64,000 nt of DNA, taken from NCBI GenBank assembly GCA_944474755.1, contig OX104112.1, forward strand, positions 16,890,273 through 16,954,272, read 5' to 3'. The notes under the pieces are model-generated. The model ran no database searches, was not told the DNA's origin, and was given only the letters and a program-made list of their open reading frames with translations. The DNA is from Limnoperna fortunei. Lineage: Eukaryota; Mollusca; Bivalvia; Mytilida; Modiolidae. A program made the position numbers and the translations under genes. The stretch's first letter is position 1; the number at the start of each line of letters is the position of its first letter. Positions 1-11,904 of this stretch are shown one piece after another.

Positions 1-49
1 ATCCATGGGGATTTTGGTCGACTTATGTGTTGGCATCGCAACACAATTA

Positions 50-115
50 TGTTTAATTATTATTATTATCATTATTATTATTTCGGTTTTTATTATTATT
101 ATTATTTCAAAATGG
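50..115. repeat. ATT trinucleotide microsatellite
   Basis: Two runs of ATT/TTA triplets with interruptions. They produce a poly-isoleucine reading frame that I do not regard as coding. Confidence 0.9.
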
Positions 116-420
116 CCAGCACTTGACGACACCCACCCAAAAATGGCAAACATTTTACCGTGGTGTGATTTCAACAAAATTTTGTATGGAGGTAGATTTT
201 AGTATATCGAGTGAAACACTACCTTTGAATTTTTTTCCGACATCGCGTTTCGAAATGGCGACGAAAAACGTGTAAAATTGTCAACGTTATCCGATCTCGA
301 TGAAACTTAATGTGCTATGATTGCAACAAAATTTGGTGTGGAGGTAGATTTAAGTGTCCCGAGTGGAAATCCACATTCGGATTTTTTTTCGAACGTTTGG
401 TTAAAAATGGCCTCAAAAAA
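110..420. repeat. Two-copy tandem repeat, period about 152 bp
   Basis: Two diverged copies follow each other. Both carry the same order of landmarks: a 'caacaaaatt' stretch (about 172 and 324), 'ggaggtagattt', 'cgagtg', a T-run, then 'aaaatggc'. The period resembles the internal units of the Helitron-like element at 24.1-25.3 kb and the repeat at 34.5 kb, but the sequence differs. No terminus of a mobile element is visible, so membership in such an element is only inferred. Confidence 0.65.
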
Positions 421-1870
421 TGCGTCAATCCATACCCAGTACGAAAAGCGGAGAGGAAAGGGTGAAGTAATTTATTAAAAATAATCAGTTAATTGGTCAT
501 TTATAGCCCTCTCAAATAAATTTGAAATGTAAGGTAGAATATGTCTATAGTTACTTTTATCTAGGGCATTATTCTTCTTATAACAGGGACCACTTGGGCT
601 TCTTTTAATTTCACATGGTGCTTTTTTTATGTAAGCTTTATTTATTTGTTTTTCTTTGAAGTCAATATCATTTTTTTTTAAATTACAGTGGACGGGTTCA
701 ATACTTTGCTTATTTTCTTTTATTTATGTTATACTTGGGTGTTATCATTTCCAGTTTTTATCTTATTACCAATATCTTTTGCCTCATTGATAAAGAAGTT
801 GTTAAATGTTGTTGCCACTTCTTCCTGATCATTTATAATTTTTTTTTATTTTACTCTAGCATTATTTCATTATTATTAACATTTCCTTTGTTTTTATTGT
901 AAGTCAAAGTTTTTTTACTTTGAGCCACATGTACATCTTTCAAAAAAATATTGCTTTATTGAGTCTTTTTTTATTTTATTTACTAAATTTCTTTTTAGCC
1001 TGTTTTTCCCCAATTTGTATTTGATCTATGCTTTAAATATTTATTATGTAGCATTTTCTTCTTATAAACTGCTTTACGAAGAACACTATATTTATAAAAG
1101 GGGCTGGTTTAGGTAGAGCTCTCCTACTTTTAAGCGGGGCGTGTTTGTTAGCAATATTTATGAACACTGATTCAAAGTAGCCATATGCCAAGTCTTCGTT
1201 ACTATCAGAAATAATCGAGTCAAAGTCACCCTTTTTTAGATCTGAAATGAAATTATCTTGTGAGAAATTTTTAAAGCTTCTATAGCTTTTCATTATTGTT
1301 TTTCTTCTTGCAATATTAGTTTTAAATTGAACAGATATGAAATTATGAACATCGCTTAAACCACAATTACAATTTAAAACATTCATACACTGATTCGGAG
1401 CTGTAAATCAAAAATATCACAAACAGATGTCAGGGGACTTGACTTATTTAGCATCTCATAATTGATAACACGAATGAACATAAAATTATCATACAAGGCT
1501 GTAATCGTATAAGCTATTTTGATAAAATCATCATCATTAAAATCATGTTTTTTTATTGACTGTGGGCGATATACACCATTAATAAGCCATTTAATGGTAT
1601 CAATTCGAATTTTTATACCTCAATATTCAATAATTTTGAAATCTAATTTACATTGTCTATCGCAAAGTAAGTCTGCTCTGACATACACAGCTAGTCCACC
1701 GCAATATGCTGATCTATCCTTCCTCCAGAAATGGTATCCATCAACAGTGAACTGAGCGTCTGTAAATGATTCATCAATCTTTGTTTGTGCCAGAAACAGA
1801 ATGTCAACAATATTGGTATCAATGAGTTTTTTAATATGGCAGATCTTTAAAATCAATGTTTACATTTCTC
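420..1870 (-). pseudogene. Truncated LINE (CR1/L2-like), endonuclease plus start of reverse transcriptase (copy A)
   Basis: Read on the minus strand, this is a decayed non-LTR retrotransposon. The APE-type endonuclease begins near 1,860 with a stretch containing 'VDILFLAQTKID' and 'GGLAVYVRADL', continues through 'NGVYRP', and ends with the linker 'ANKHAPLKSRR' near 1,110. Below 1,033 other frames continue the family: 'YFFERCTCGSK' near 940, 'EEVATTFNNFFIN' near 800, then 'ALDKSNYRHILPYISNLFER' near 530, which is the conserved start of the reverse transcriptase. Similarity stops near 425. Several frameshifts and stops break it, and a deletion is likely near 620. It is the same family as the copy at 15.6-16.7 kb. 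The catalytic RT motifs are absent from the window, so the element is dead. Confidence 0.85.
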
Positions 1871-2097
1871 CTGCTTGACGATCTAGTGTATCATTCCAAA
1901 TCAGAAGTGAAACAAATTACACCATTAACCATATATGAATATCCCTGGTAAACTTAAACTGTTAATTTAAATGCCCACTTTATTATAGATGTTATAGCCT
2001 GGAGTTGCATCTTGCATAAATGTATTTCTCTGTGTTTCAATAATGTCAATTTTCCAAATTACAAAATTAGCCATGCAATTAACATTTTTTGTTTCAT

Positions 2098-2282
2098 GAG
2101 TACGCCCAGCGAGGATGGTCACTCCATCATTTATGTAAGAGAAATTTCTTGGTGTTACACGGTGTATCACCGAAAGTTTCTCAGAGAATTTCAGTGTTTC
2201 AGAGTGTTGTTATCTATCACCACCTAAAAATTCATCCCCTTGATGTACAGACTTTCGGGTGCAACACGGCGTGACACTGTCT
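2098..2282 (+). mobile_element. MITE copy 1, ends in TACGCCCAG
   Basis: The left end TACGCCCAG followed by GGTCACTC matches the copies at 6,117 (+) and 13,098 (-). Inside are short palindromes of the form CGGTGNNNCACCG, for example near 2,160. There is no coding capacity. It is most likely a small non-autonomous DNA transposon. The distal end is poorly defined. Confidence 0.55.
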
Positions 2283-2399
2283 TTTTTTTGTTTTCAGAGC
2301 TCGATATTACTTACGTATACAAGTATCTGCCACCTGGGGACACACTGATGAACAGCTGTAAGGTTTGAGCCTTACATTCTATGATTACATTCACTAGAA

Positions 2400-2580
2400 A
2401 CACCAAAAGCTTAATTCCCCCGGAAAACCTTATTCTCTGGGGGAAACGCTTATTTTTTTTTAAGGAAATCCGCTAAAAGTAAATGTAGGTTTTCAAAATT
2501 AAGGTTGTCTCCGGGGAATTAAGGTTTTCGCTTGGAGATTAAGACTTTCCCGTGGAGATTAATGTTTTTTGTTGAGGTCG
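2400..2580. repeat. Degenerate 20-21-bp repeats
   Basis: Between about 2,510 and 2,570 three units of the form 'ggaattaaggttttcgctt' follow one another. An inverted relative ('ttaattccccc...aacctta') occurs at about 2,410-2,430. It is short and imperfect. Confidence 0.45.
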
Positions 2581-2959
2581 ATTTTAAGTCTCAGGCATTA
2601 TTGTTGATATCGATCCTAAGTTATTCTTATCTATGCACTGTAGATCTATGTTTATAAATCTATATCTATGTATAAAATCAATTAATGTCCAAATGAATTT
2701 GTGTGCAAATCCAAAAAATAACAATGCATGTACGTCATGTACGTGAATGCATTTCCTGTCAACTTTGAATCAGAAAATGCATTTATTTGCAAATGTTACT
2801 AAAATTACGTAATTCGTAAGTTATCGTGATTGTATTATAAAAAAACACGATTAATTTTCTATTTGGAGATCGGTAGGTAACTGAAAAAAAATTACTGCAC
2901 GAGCGTACTTTCAATACACATCCGCCAAACTGTTTACCTGTAACAAATGGAATGAATGA

Positions 2960-3535
2960 AGAACGGATCCTATTTGTACTGTTTGTAAAAACTATTTTTC
3001 TCGCATGTTTCATAATTAGTTTGTGGTTTTTAAATTAAGTTTATTGTTAAACAATTTTACTTGTAATGTGTTTTACATTCTTAACAGAGCTTTGTTTTTG
3101 TATTTAATAAAAATTTTACTCTTTATAATTTTATATATTTGGACTTATTATTACGTTTGTGTTTTTAATGATTTTATTTGTTTTATCGTTATTAGCGATG
3201 GCCTATAAGTTAAATGATTAATTTATAAACCTTTAAATAATGAATTCAGTTGGAATCCTCACGATCGGTTATTCCTCAATACCATGAATACGTAGCAAGT
3301 CAAATATTACTTTCAGACGGATCGTATTTTGTAGTATTTAAATTTTATATATTTTTTCGCACGTTTAATGGTAAGTTTGTGTTATTCGAATTATGTTTAT
3401 TGTTAAACAATTTAACGTTATATGCTTTGCATTCTTAAAAATATCTTTATTTTTAGTTTCGTTTTAACTTCTAACGATTTGATTGGTTTAACTATAAGGA
3501 GCTATGGCTTTTAAATGAAACTGATTTATTTATAA
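2960..3535. repeat. Diverged direct duplication, offset about 353 bp
   Basis: Segments 2,965-3,225 and 3,318-3,535 share the same order of landmarks: 'cggatc.tatttgta', a stretch with 'tttattgttaaacaattta', 'cattctta', and 'gatggc.t.taagtaaatga' near the end. Many substitutions and small indels separate them. No coding signal is seen in either copy. Confidence 0.6.
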
Positions 3536-4370
3536 TTACTTAGAAGCTTAAGACATTAATGCTAAGCTGACAAAATGAATATCTGCGTCGATTGACCTTT
3601 TCGAAATGCGCATACCATGTTCTTTCCGTCGAATATCATAGAAAAATCAAAGAAAAATATATCAACGAAAATATGTATAAAATTATTTTGTCAGTAAGTT
3701 CTATGTTTTAAGGAATTTCGCTTTTGTTTGAAACTGCGTGCGCGTGATATTGCAAACGTTACACCAACTTTCACTTGATGTTTCCGGATACTTATACGTA
3801 TAAGCATCAATATTCTGGAATACGTAAACATTAAAGTTTTCATATCAAGTCTTCACACGACAAATTGCAATACGAAATATACGTTTTGAATTTGTCTGAC
3901 TAAGAAAATGTATACCCCAATACAAAGCAATGTCTTCGCTGTTTAACATAAAATTTAACTCCTCTTAATAAAAAAACACACACATTGATGTTTCTGATTT
4001 AACATCGTTAGTCTCTATTTCAATTTATTCAATTAAGATTTTAAGAAAAGTTAATCCCGTCAAATTTATTTTTATACTTAGGTTTGTTTCTTTGGAAAAA
4101 AATAATAAATTATAAAGTATAATGAGATATATTAATTTATATGTTCTACTGTATTATCGTTTAATGGTCTAGAGATTTCAATTGATACCATACCTAGTTG
4201 AATGTAAATTAACAAATACACACGGGTAATTTGATTTATCATAGATAAATAACTAACCACCCTTGTGAGCCTCATTCTCGATACATCGTGTACGTGAGAA
4301 TTAAATTTTTTTTAAATTTCGAAATCATTCCGTGCAGCATTTGTACCCTTATTCACAAGTATGAAATTAT
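3536..4370. other. No feature seen
   Basis: AT-rich sequence with short spurious ORFs only. I recognise no repeat or gene in it. Confidence 0.6.
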
Positions 4371-4375
4371 AAAAC

Positions 4376-4562
4376 TAAATGCAGGCAGGGTGTACACGAC
4401 TCCAATCTTAATTGACAAGAATTGCCAGTTTTCCTACCGCAGGTCGGGAGTTTTCTCCGGGTACTCCGGCTTCCTCCCCCAATAAAAACTGGACGCCATG
4501 ATATAGCTGAAAAATTGCTGAAAGTGGCGTTAAACACCATCAAACAAACAAACAAACAAACA
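4376..4562 (+). mobile_element. tRNA-derived SINE (family A), 5'-truncated
   Basis: It carries the conserved 3' body of this bivalve SINE family: 'gcaggtcgggagttttctcc', 'gtactccggcttcct', 'aaaaactggacgccatgat', 'gctgaaagtggcgttaaac', ending in a CAAA tail. The tRNA-like head is not recognisable here, but it is visible in the copies at 31.07 and 58.20 kb. Confidence 0.85.
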
Positions 4563-4564
4563 TA

Positions 4565-5750
4565 AAACTAAAAGTCCGCTATAATTTTTATGACTGCACT
4601 GTACTCAACAAAGCATGCCATTTTTAGTGCAGCTTATCTTCTGCGTAAGTAATACTCTGAACTCGATATATAGTACTATGTGTCTTGTTAGACGGTGATT
4701 GATAAAGTATTTATTAGATTTATTGCTTGTTTTAGCATATCACTTGTGGATTCGAAGGGGAGGGTGTATAAAATGTGTCCAAAAGCCCTGTATTTAAATG
4801 TGTCCATAATTTTATCCCCCTTTTTTTCAGGCGCTTATGAGATATTCTGGATCCGCCACTGCATATTGGTGCACCAGTACGTTTGATGGTACTATTTATT
4901 TTAAGTATTAGTGTAGCTTTGGGAAAAAAAGTTTTAACGCTTATACATCTTTTACTGTGTTCAAATGTATATCTCTAGTTTTACGTATTCAAAAGCGATT
5001 TTCTGAATGTTGGTCTTTGAAAATGTATACAATTATTACACAAAAATAATAAATAAATAACTTCCAACCTTTTCGAATCTTCGTATGTAGTATGTTGTTC
5101 AATATTTGCTCGGACAAATCCTTCAATATAATAGATATATAGCTATATCTGGTTTTACGTTTCAACTGTATGTTACAATTAAGAAGATGCATAACATTTC
5201 TTTACTAACTGTTCGGATTTATTGTAATGGGGAAATAATGAATACATTACACATGGATAATATATTTCTTTACAAAAAAATCGTCACATTCAATAAAAGC
5301 AGTGTCCAATTAGGCGTTTCCAGGTTAGCTTATCTCATGTCTAATCCCGTGTCCTTTTGGTACGAATAAGTATAACGTTACCAGTAAACTGAAAATTTTG
5401 GAAATGGAAGCAGACGTTTTATATGCATTAAGTTTCTGTTAAAATTAACTCAGTTTCGGTGTTTTTGCGTGATATAGTGAACGTTCTATACATCAGATAC
5501 TTTAAGACTTTCTTAAGTTCTCTAAAGATTAATACAATTTTTGACATTTTGTTGTAAATTTATTGACTTCACCAAAAAATTCGGAATATAATTATTTTTA
5601 AAGACGGGAAGTACCTCTTTGTCCACATGCTTCTTCAAAATTTTTATACTGTTCTATTCATCTTGATTGGGAAATTTACAAAAGCGTTGCCTTTGCTTCG
5701 CCTCATGTGCCTGTGTGGTTTTTTTTTCGTTGTTTGTTTGTATTTTTTTT
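4565..5750. other. No feature seen
   Basis: AT-rich sequence with only short frames. No family is recognised. Confidence 0.55.
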
Positions 5751-5754
5751 GGAT

Positions 5755-5930
5755 ACCGATACGTACTCGTGGCACTCTTCAAACACTTTACCCACTATGG
5801 TCCGTGGCCAGGCTTTCCGCATTATGACCTTACAACCCCTCTACAAGAGGGTCTCCCCTATCCGCCACCCAGTCATGCGCCGGGCTGCTCTGTGGGTCGA
5901 GCACTGGGAACCATCCCAGTTTGGTCCCAG
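5755..5930 (-). mobile_element. SINE family B fragment (head half)
   Basis: It matches, in reverse orientation, the head of the roughly 410-bp AATC-tailed repeat seen in full at 35.34, 36.39 and 59.92 kb. Landmarks are 'cactcttcaaacac', 'tttccgcattatgacct', 'gagggtctcccctatccgcc', and 'ctctgtgggtcgagcactgg' at the head. The tail half is missing. The overlapping reading frames of 84-122 codons are translations of this repeat, not genes. Confidence 0.8.
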
Positions 5931-6113
5931 TATGTTAGTTTCATTATATTTCACATGTTAAAATATACAGAACTTCTGAAAAACTTTTGTTTTGAGATAC
6001 TTCAGCTGACAGATAAAAACTCAAATTTCAAATAATAATAATAAATGTACAAATGTAAAAGACAGATGAAAATGATAAATACAAACGTGAAATGGGTGGT
6101 TTGTGTTATTTAC

Positions 6114-6260
6114 AGTACGCCCAGAGTGTATGGTTACTCAAAACACTCTGCACGGTGTAGAGTGTTTCACGGTGTCACACCGAAAATTTTCGGTGTGCAC
6201 ACTCTGTTATACCAAGAGATTATAGTGTACACACTATGTTACACCAAGATTTCTCTCTAA
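6114..6260 (+). mobile_element. MITE copy 2, ends in TACGCCCAG
   Basis: It starts with ACAGTACGCCCAGAGTGTAT, which is the reverse complement of the right end of the copy at 12.9-13.1 kb. Internally it has nested palindromes such as CGGTGTCACACCG and CGAAAATTTTCG. Non-coding. Confidence 0.65.
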
Positions 6261-6419
6261 ACTGATAACACGCAATTGTATATTGATAATGTTGTAAAAG
6301 TCACCCGTGCGTATCAGGGAAAATGTGTATATTACCGTGCAGCAAGTGCTTCCTTTTAATGTAGAATACATCGTAGTTTTGAGATTTTTATAAAGAAACA
6401 TTAATTATATACGTGTGTT

Positions 6420-7195
6420 CTAAGATATTAACATAGTTTCGTTTTCATGAATATATGTTTGTGACTGTTTAAATTTGAAGATCAATTTTTTGAACAGCGA
6501 AGTTAAACTTTCTTGTTCCGCTTTCTGTCGTACGTATTCATAAGAAAACGTTGCGAATAAATAATCAAAAAAGAAACAATGCCTATATAAAAAAAATGTT
6601 GGTAACACTATTAAGATAACTTATACACGGACATTTTAATTTATTTTTAAAAATTGCAACAAAAAATAGTCACGGTTCTAAGATGTAATATGTATAATTT
6701 TTAAAATTCCGGGATCATGATTAATTACTGTCGATTTTTGCATACAGATACGTTGTTCCTTACTCTGCTAAATAATATGTGTTTTTTTTAGATATGATGA
6801 ATATCGTTACGTTTTTAGCAATATATGTTTGTGACCATTTCCGTTTGTAGATCAATTTTTAAAACAGCGTAGTAATAATGCATTAAACTGTTATAAGACA
6901 TTGTGGCGATTGGAATTGTTTGGAAATGTCTTGGGTTTTGTTGATTCAGAGCTAATAACAATCTTTAAAAAAAAATTGTTGAACTTTCTTGTCCCGATTT
7001 TAATCATATTTATCCTAAAATTTTGCGAAAAAATTACAAAAAATTAGACCTTTATACAAAAAATGTTGGTAGCACCATTATCTTATACAGGGATATTTTA
7101 ATTTAAATTACAAAAAATAGTCACAGTTCTGGTTCTAAGATGTAATGTGCTAATTTAAAAAAAATCCTTTGATCAAGATTAATTACTGTTGCTTG
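6420..7195. repeat. Diverged direct duplication
   Basis: The segments 6,420-6,735 and 6,790-7,195 share, in order, 'aatatatgtttgtga', 'agatcaattttt..aacagcg', 'aactttcttgt', 'aaaaaatgttggta', 'aaaaaatagtcac', 'ttctaagatgtaat' and 'gattaattactgt'. The second copy carries an extra block of roughly 90 bp near 6,880-6,970. No coding potential. Confidence 0.7.
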
Positions 7196-8140
7196 TTTTC
7201 TTTATTAGAAATCAATCAAAGCCCTACAACAGTTATTTTTATGATTAACTAAACAGTTTTGACAACTTGAGTAACTCAAAATTAACTCCTATTACATATG
7301 TGTACATACTAAGCTGTAATACATGTATAAAGTACCTCTATAACCGTGCAATTTTTGTTCCATTAACAATCATTACAAGAATGTCGTTACCTACTCTCCT
7401 TAAAGTAGAATCCCATTATCTTGATAGACAACAAACTTCAAATCCGTACTAGACGTTTTATCAAGGCTGATGAAGAAGATGAGGTAAGTTAATTAGCTAG
7501 TTAATAATTAGCTTTTGTATTTAAAGTGAAAAACCTCCTCTCGGCTCTCGTCGGTTTCCATACTATTTAAAAAATATGGTACAGCATAATCACACTTTTT
7601 TGTTGAACATAAGTTTATCATATGTTTTGTGTTTAATACATATTCGCAGGTTTACTGGTATTTTGTCCAATAGTCTAGCGAATCAATGCCCTATTGCCAC
7701 ATTCAAATTTACGTTAAAATATTTTTTTGAGGAATTAATTACAACTTACAAAAATGTCGATTTTTAAATTTAACTGATAATTATGAGATTGTTCACCGAT
7801 GTCATAGTAAAAAATTGTTTACTTTTGTGTAATTGAAAACACAATCTGGGATTATACCAGTACGCCATGATATTTTGCCCCACAAAAAATCACTCCCGGA
7901 CATAATCTTTTAAGTTTTAAAGGTAAACAGGCCCCCTTTCTTTAATTTGCATGGGCGAAATTAGGCGCCTCCACTTTAGGTTTTAATTTAAAATGTGACG
8001 TTTTTATGTTCGTTTAATACATATTTTTTTAAACAAACGTTTCGTGTTCGACTGTTTTCTCGTAATGTACAAGAATGTAGATGTTCAAGCGTATTAATGT
8101 ATGTAACTTTTATTTTTAGGTGAAAATTTCTGCACTTAAT
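7196..8140. other. No certain feature; possible donor-like exon edge near 7,483
   Basis: 'GATGAAGAAGATGAG' followed by GTAAGT near 7,468-7,488 resembles an acidic exon end with a strong splice donor. It could belong with the acidic/basic segment at 8.2 kb and the BEN-domain exon at 10.57 kb, but nothing else supports an exon here. Confidence 0.2.
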
Positions 8141-8194
8141 GAGGTTTAGTGCGGTCGTTCCAATCGAGTTGCTACTGCCGTTATAATTGGTGCC

Positions 8195-8358
8195 GGTACA
8201 GAAGATGAGATGAAGATGCTTCTTCGGAAAAAAAGAAGTAACAGACCCAACTCCAGAATCCCCACCTACACCTGCTCCCAAGCGCAAAAAACAGGAGAAT
8301 ACAGAACCTAAAGCAAGGAATTCTCCATTGAAACTAGTGAAGTTAATTGCCTTTTAGT
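8195..8358 (+). pseudogene. Decayed acidic/basic low-complexity exon, possibly of the BEN gene
   Basis: One frame reads 'DEDASSEKK'. After an A-run (about 8,227-8,233) the next frame reads 'EVTDPTPESPPTPAPKRKK', followed by a stretch ending 'SPLKLVKLIAF' and a stop. The two halves make sense together only if one base is missing from the A-run, so this looks like a frameshifted coding relic. The charged stretch with a PKRKK nuclear-localisation-like motif would suit the linker of a nuclear protein. Linking it to the BEN-domain exon 2.2 kb downstream is inference. Confidence 0.3.
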
Positions 8359-8620
8359 ATATTTTGGTAAATTTGTCAGCTAGTAAAAGCTAACGAAAAT
8401 CTTTTTTATAAACCCAAGGAAACATCGAAAGCATTGATTTATTGATTTTAATGATAATATTAGCACTTATTAAAGTGTAACAGTATAATTGGAAAAAAAA
8501 TTAAATTGTCATCAGATTAAGCTGCAAAAACGTTGCAGTGACAGTATAGCAAGTTAGCGACATACTTTATATATAAATGTAACTAAACGCAATAACGATA
8601 TTCCCTTCACGTGGTCTTAT

Positions 8621-9665
8621 TCAGAATTTTACGAGCTTTTTCCTGAACTTCTGTTGAACATAGTTTTTCATTAAAATATTGGAGAAACTCTTCCCGTTGG
8701 AGTCTTCTCGGAATAACTTTCCGGGTAAATAGGTTGTTGCTTTTCCATCATTCAACACGACAATCGGAGCAGCTTTATATATGTGATCAATATACTTGGT
8801 ACATTTAGCCGGAGTCATAGTGTTTATCCAAAATTCTTCGATGTATTGTGCAAGTTCATTTTTTGTTGTCAGGTTTCTTTTTGAAAAACTTCTTTTTAAT
8901 TCATTTAACACCATCTCAATGGGATTAAGATCTTGAGATTCTGAGGGCCACTTCCACCAATTGATGTTATTATCCTCCATATATTGTCTTGCTGATCTTG
9001 AGGTATGTTAGGGATCGTTGTCCTGTTGAAAGCGGTGTCCGTCTGGGAATACTTTGGCTAGGAACGGTTTTAAAGTAGCTCCAATAATCTCATGTGTGGC
9101 CCCTCTCTTACTAATACCTCCCCACAAATGTACTTTAAGTGGATGTTTAGGACGACACTGTGTGGGTGCAGCAGCGTTTTTGGGTCGGTATGCCAAGGTC
9201 TTATTGTCATGAAGCTGTATACTAGTCTCGTCGGTAAACACAACATCAAGAAATTGTTCATTTGTTCTAATAAGTTCTAGACAGAATCGAACTCTTTCGG
9301 CTTTATTGGAATCTAAACCAGCAGCGTCAATTGCTTTTCGTACAGTTGACATGGCAATGTTTCCGCCATTCTCGGATAAAACATTCTTTACTTCTCTGGC
9401 TGACATGTAACAGTTCTCTCTCCGAGCTAGGTTTATTGTTGATAATTCTGATTCTCCAATATTTAAAAAAAACCACGGGTTTTTCTTTGATTTCAGTTGC
9501 TTGATTAAATTCACCGGACTTCAGTTTATTAATTACGTAGTGCACGTTACACTTAGAAACTATAATGTTGTCGGTTGCAAGCCTCTTTACGATTGCATAA
9601 GGTTTCCAGCCTATGTTGTATAATTCAATAATTTTACACCTGTGACTATGTTCTAATTTAGGCAT
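8621..9665 (-). pseudogene. Tc1/mariner-superfamily DD34E transposase, one frameshift and one nonsense codon
   Basis: The transposase would cut and rejoin element ends at TA sites. The N-terminal helix-turn-helix part starts at 9,665 (MPKLEHSHRCK...). The catalytic domain carries the first aspartate in 'VVFTDETSI', the second in 'RFQQDNDP', and the glutamate in 'DLNPIEMVLNELK'. Exactly 34 codons separate the second D and the E, the DD34E spacing of Tc1-like enzymes, so the triad is complete. Two lesions break it: a frameshift at an A-run near 9,463-9,472 and a TAA at 9,008-9,010 where the family normally has a lysine, after which the same frame continues to the normal C-terminus at 8,621. Length, about 345 codons, fits the family. 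I could not find convincing terminal inverted repeats at 8.4-8.6 or 9.7-9.9 kb. Confidence 0.88.
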
Positions 9666-9669
9666 GTTG

Positions 9670-10086
9670 TCAATTTAAATCTACCCTTCTCTGATGCTAA
9701 CATTTACAACATCTTTGGTTTAAACCTAACCGTGTCAGTGTCAACTGAACAGTGAATTTCTAATACACTGTAGTTTACTTGTAACAAAGAATATTATACA
9801 GGATTATAAGATTATTCACACCTTCTTAGAAATTTATTATTAGATTCTTCACACGTTCTAAATAAGTTCTCATTTACTTCCGCATTGACCGTTTCCACAT
9901 GATCAAGTGACCAAAAATATCACTCGTGTATATTGTACATCAATTGACACCTGCACCTACGACATTTACTTATACTTACTGTATGATTAGTTCAATAGTT
10001 TTATTTTAAATTTTAATTATAATTTAAATTTTAAACTATTTTAACTATATTCTTACATCATTTGCCATGCCCCTTTAAAAATGTAG
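9670..10086. other. No certain feature; flank of the Tc1-like transposase
   Basis: It probably includes the 5' non-coding part of the transposon. No terminal inverted repeat could be matched to the other side. Confidence 0.4.
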
Positions 10087-10476
10087 CATTCCAGATTGCC
10101 GATGCCCAAATTGACGAGTCCAGTTAATCGATTCCCAAAACATTATACAATAAAATAGTCAATTATGTTCATTAATACTTAAAACCCACATGTCGGCGAA
10201 TGGCCTTTAAGTACTATGTTAAAGAACGCTGACCGAAGATACTTGTTTCTCAGGTATCTGTATTTTTGTGTCGTACTTTAACTTTTCTTCTCATTGGTAT
10301 TGGACACGTCGATAACTGTGTACTTTTAACGGTGCGGTCGGTAGTTGTAAGTAATTTCCCAAATAAAAAATATTTTATTATGTTAAAATTATGTTTTATT
10401 CGGCAATTTTGGGAATCGGCAAAATGGACTAGGCAAATTGGGAGTCGGCAATTTGGGATTCGACAATCTGGGATGG
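10087..10476. mobile_element. Foldback/MITE element with imperfect terminal inverted repeats
   Basis: The left end ATTCCAGATTGCCGATGCCC, continuing AAATTGACGAGTCC, pairs with the reverse complement of the right end (10,430-10,476), which reads CATCCCAGATTGTCGAATCC then CAAATTGCCGACTCC. The right end contains extra 14-15-bp direct repeats of 'tcggcaatttggga'. No ORF belongs to it. It lies just upstream of the BEN-domain exon, within what would be an intron. Confidence 0.7.
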
Positions 10477-10565
10477 AATTAATTTTAATGCATGGGTGTT
10501 TAATGTGGTATTTTCTGATAATTTTCGTTAGTGTTATTAATATTTAGCATACATTTATTTTTCAG

Positions 10566-11763
10566 AAAAAGCCATCGTCAATCATCAAAAGAACTGCGCA
10601 GCCAGTTACCATTGACGCAAATTAAGAACACAATGGGTGCGAAATACCAGAAACCAGGCTTGATCCGCCGTTTCCAACCATCACAGAACATTCATCTTAC
10701 ATTGGTAGTCAAACTTAGCTACGGGAACAACTTCTTCTATCTAAGACTACGGACTGTCCGTCTGTACATACAGCAAACTGTCAACCAGACCTACAACTTT
10801 CATTAAGGGAACAACAGCCTCTCCAATACCAACCTGTACATTCTAAACAGTATCAGCTTGACACACAACCTTTTGGTATTATACCTCAATGCAACAATCA
10901 GCAAAACTTTAGGCAACATCAAAGGCCAGACTACAAAGACCAGAACTACCCCTCTTCAAATAGAACATTGCATCAACAGTTTAATGGTGAGCCATTGGGT
11001 CAGTCCCAAAAGAATCGCCATTTAATGCCTGGTTATCGACAAAGCTCCTATTCTTATCCTGACTCTGTACAGTTCTTTCAGACATCCAAATCACCACCAC
11101 TGTCACCTTTGTATGCAGCTGAGCCAATAACACCCACAACACCTTCCACTGAATTATTTGATATAACAGAGGGGACGCTTACTGAACTCTGTTCAACACC
11201 AACAATAAAGCGCCCCTGCAACGACCAAAGATTTGAAGTTTTATATCGTCGACTAACAGGACTGGAGAAAACCCAGATAGAAATAAAAACAGTCAAATTG
11301 AAATCAAGACTATGCTAAATAGCGTCATAACCATCTTGTCTAGTAACGCAAAGCAGCCAATGAACCGCCCGATGAATCAGATGATGCACCAGCCAATGAA
11401 CCAACCAACAAGACCAACTCATCCCATAGAAGGTGCTTATCCTTTTTCAGACCTACCAGAACAGTATAGACTAGACATGGCTGATTTTGAATTTACCCTT
11501 CACCACACTACAAATGCTGGACAGTTTGCAGCAGAAATAGTTAGAAAATTATATCCTTAGCTATTTGAAACAGACGCTGTTCGAATGAAATATTCGTACC
11601 ACGGTGGAGGTAAACTGGAGAAAAAAGAACTTGATCCACACAGAAAAAAATGCTTGCAACGTTATGTACTCTATTATTACCCCACTGTATCAGACCCAAG
11701 AGCTTTGAAAGTTATAGTTATTGCACGTGTCAATGAACTTTTACGGCATCCAGTAAGACTTTA
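10566..11763 (+). pseudogene. BEN-domain protein, decayed last exon
   Basis: BEN domains bind DNA or chromatin partners in nuclear regulators and some mobile-element proteins. A splice-acceptor-like TTTTTCAG precedes 10,566. One frame then runs through a Gln/Pro-rich region to about 11,290, interrupted by TAA at 10,623 and TAG at 10,716. A frameshift near 11,288, inside a small repeat of 'QIEIKT', moves to the next frame, which holds a short coiled-coil-like stretch and a Met/Pro/Gln-rich region. The C-terminal domain starts near 11,500 ('GQFAAEIVRKLYP'), has a TAG at 11,558 where GAG would give Glu, and continues with 'KKELDPHRKKCLQRYV', 'YYYPTV' and 'ARVNELLRHPVRL' to a stop near 11,761. 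The LDP plus helix pattern fits BEN domains. With three stops and a frameshift it is not functional. A search of the domain would settle the family. Confidence 0.6.
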
Positions 11764-11904
11764 GTGTAAAGTCTTCTGATAACACGTGTAACTGCATATT
11801 ATATGAATGTCTTTCTCCAAAAAGATCACACGTTTTTTTTGCTGAAATACCAGTGTTGAACCTTGTTGTACATATGTTGTTATTTTGAAATTGATATATG
11901 ATTA

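Noticed and set aside
5667..6035. Frames of 84-122 codons
   Set aside because: They translate the reverse strand of a SINE-B head and its flank.
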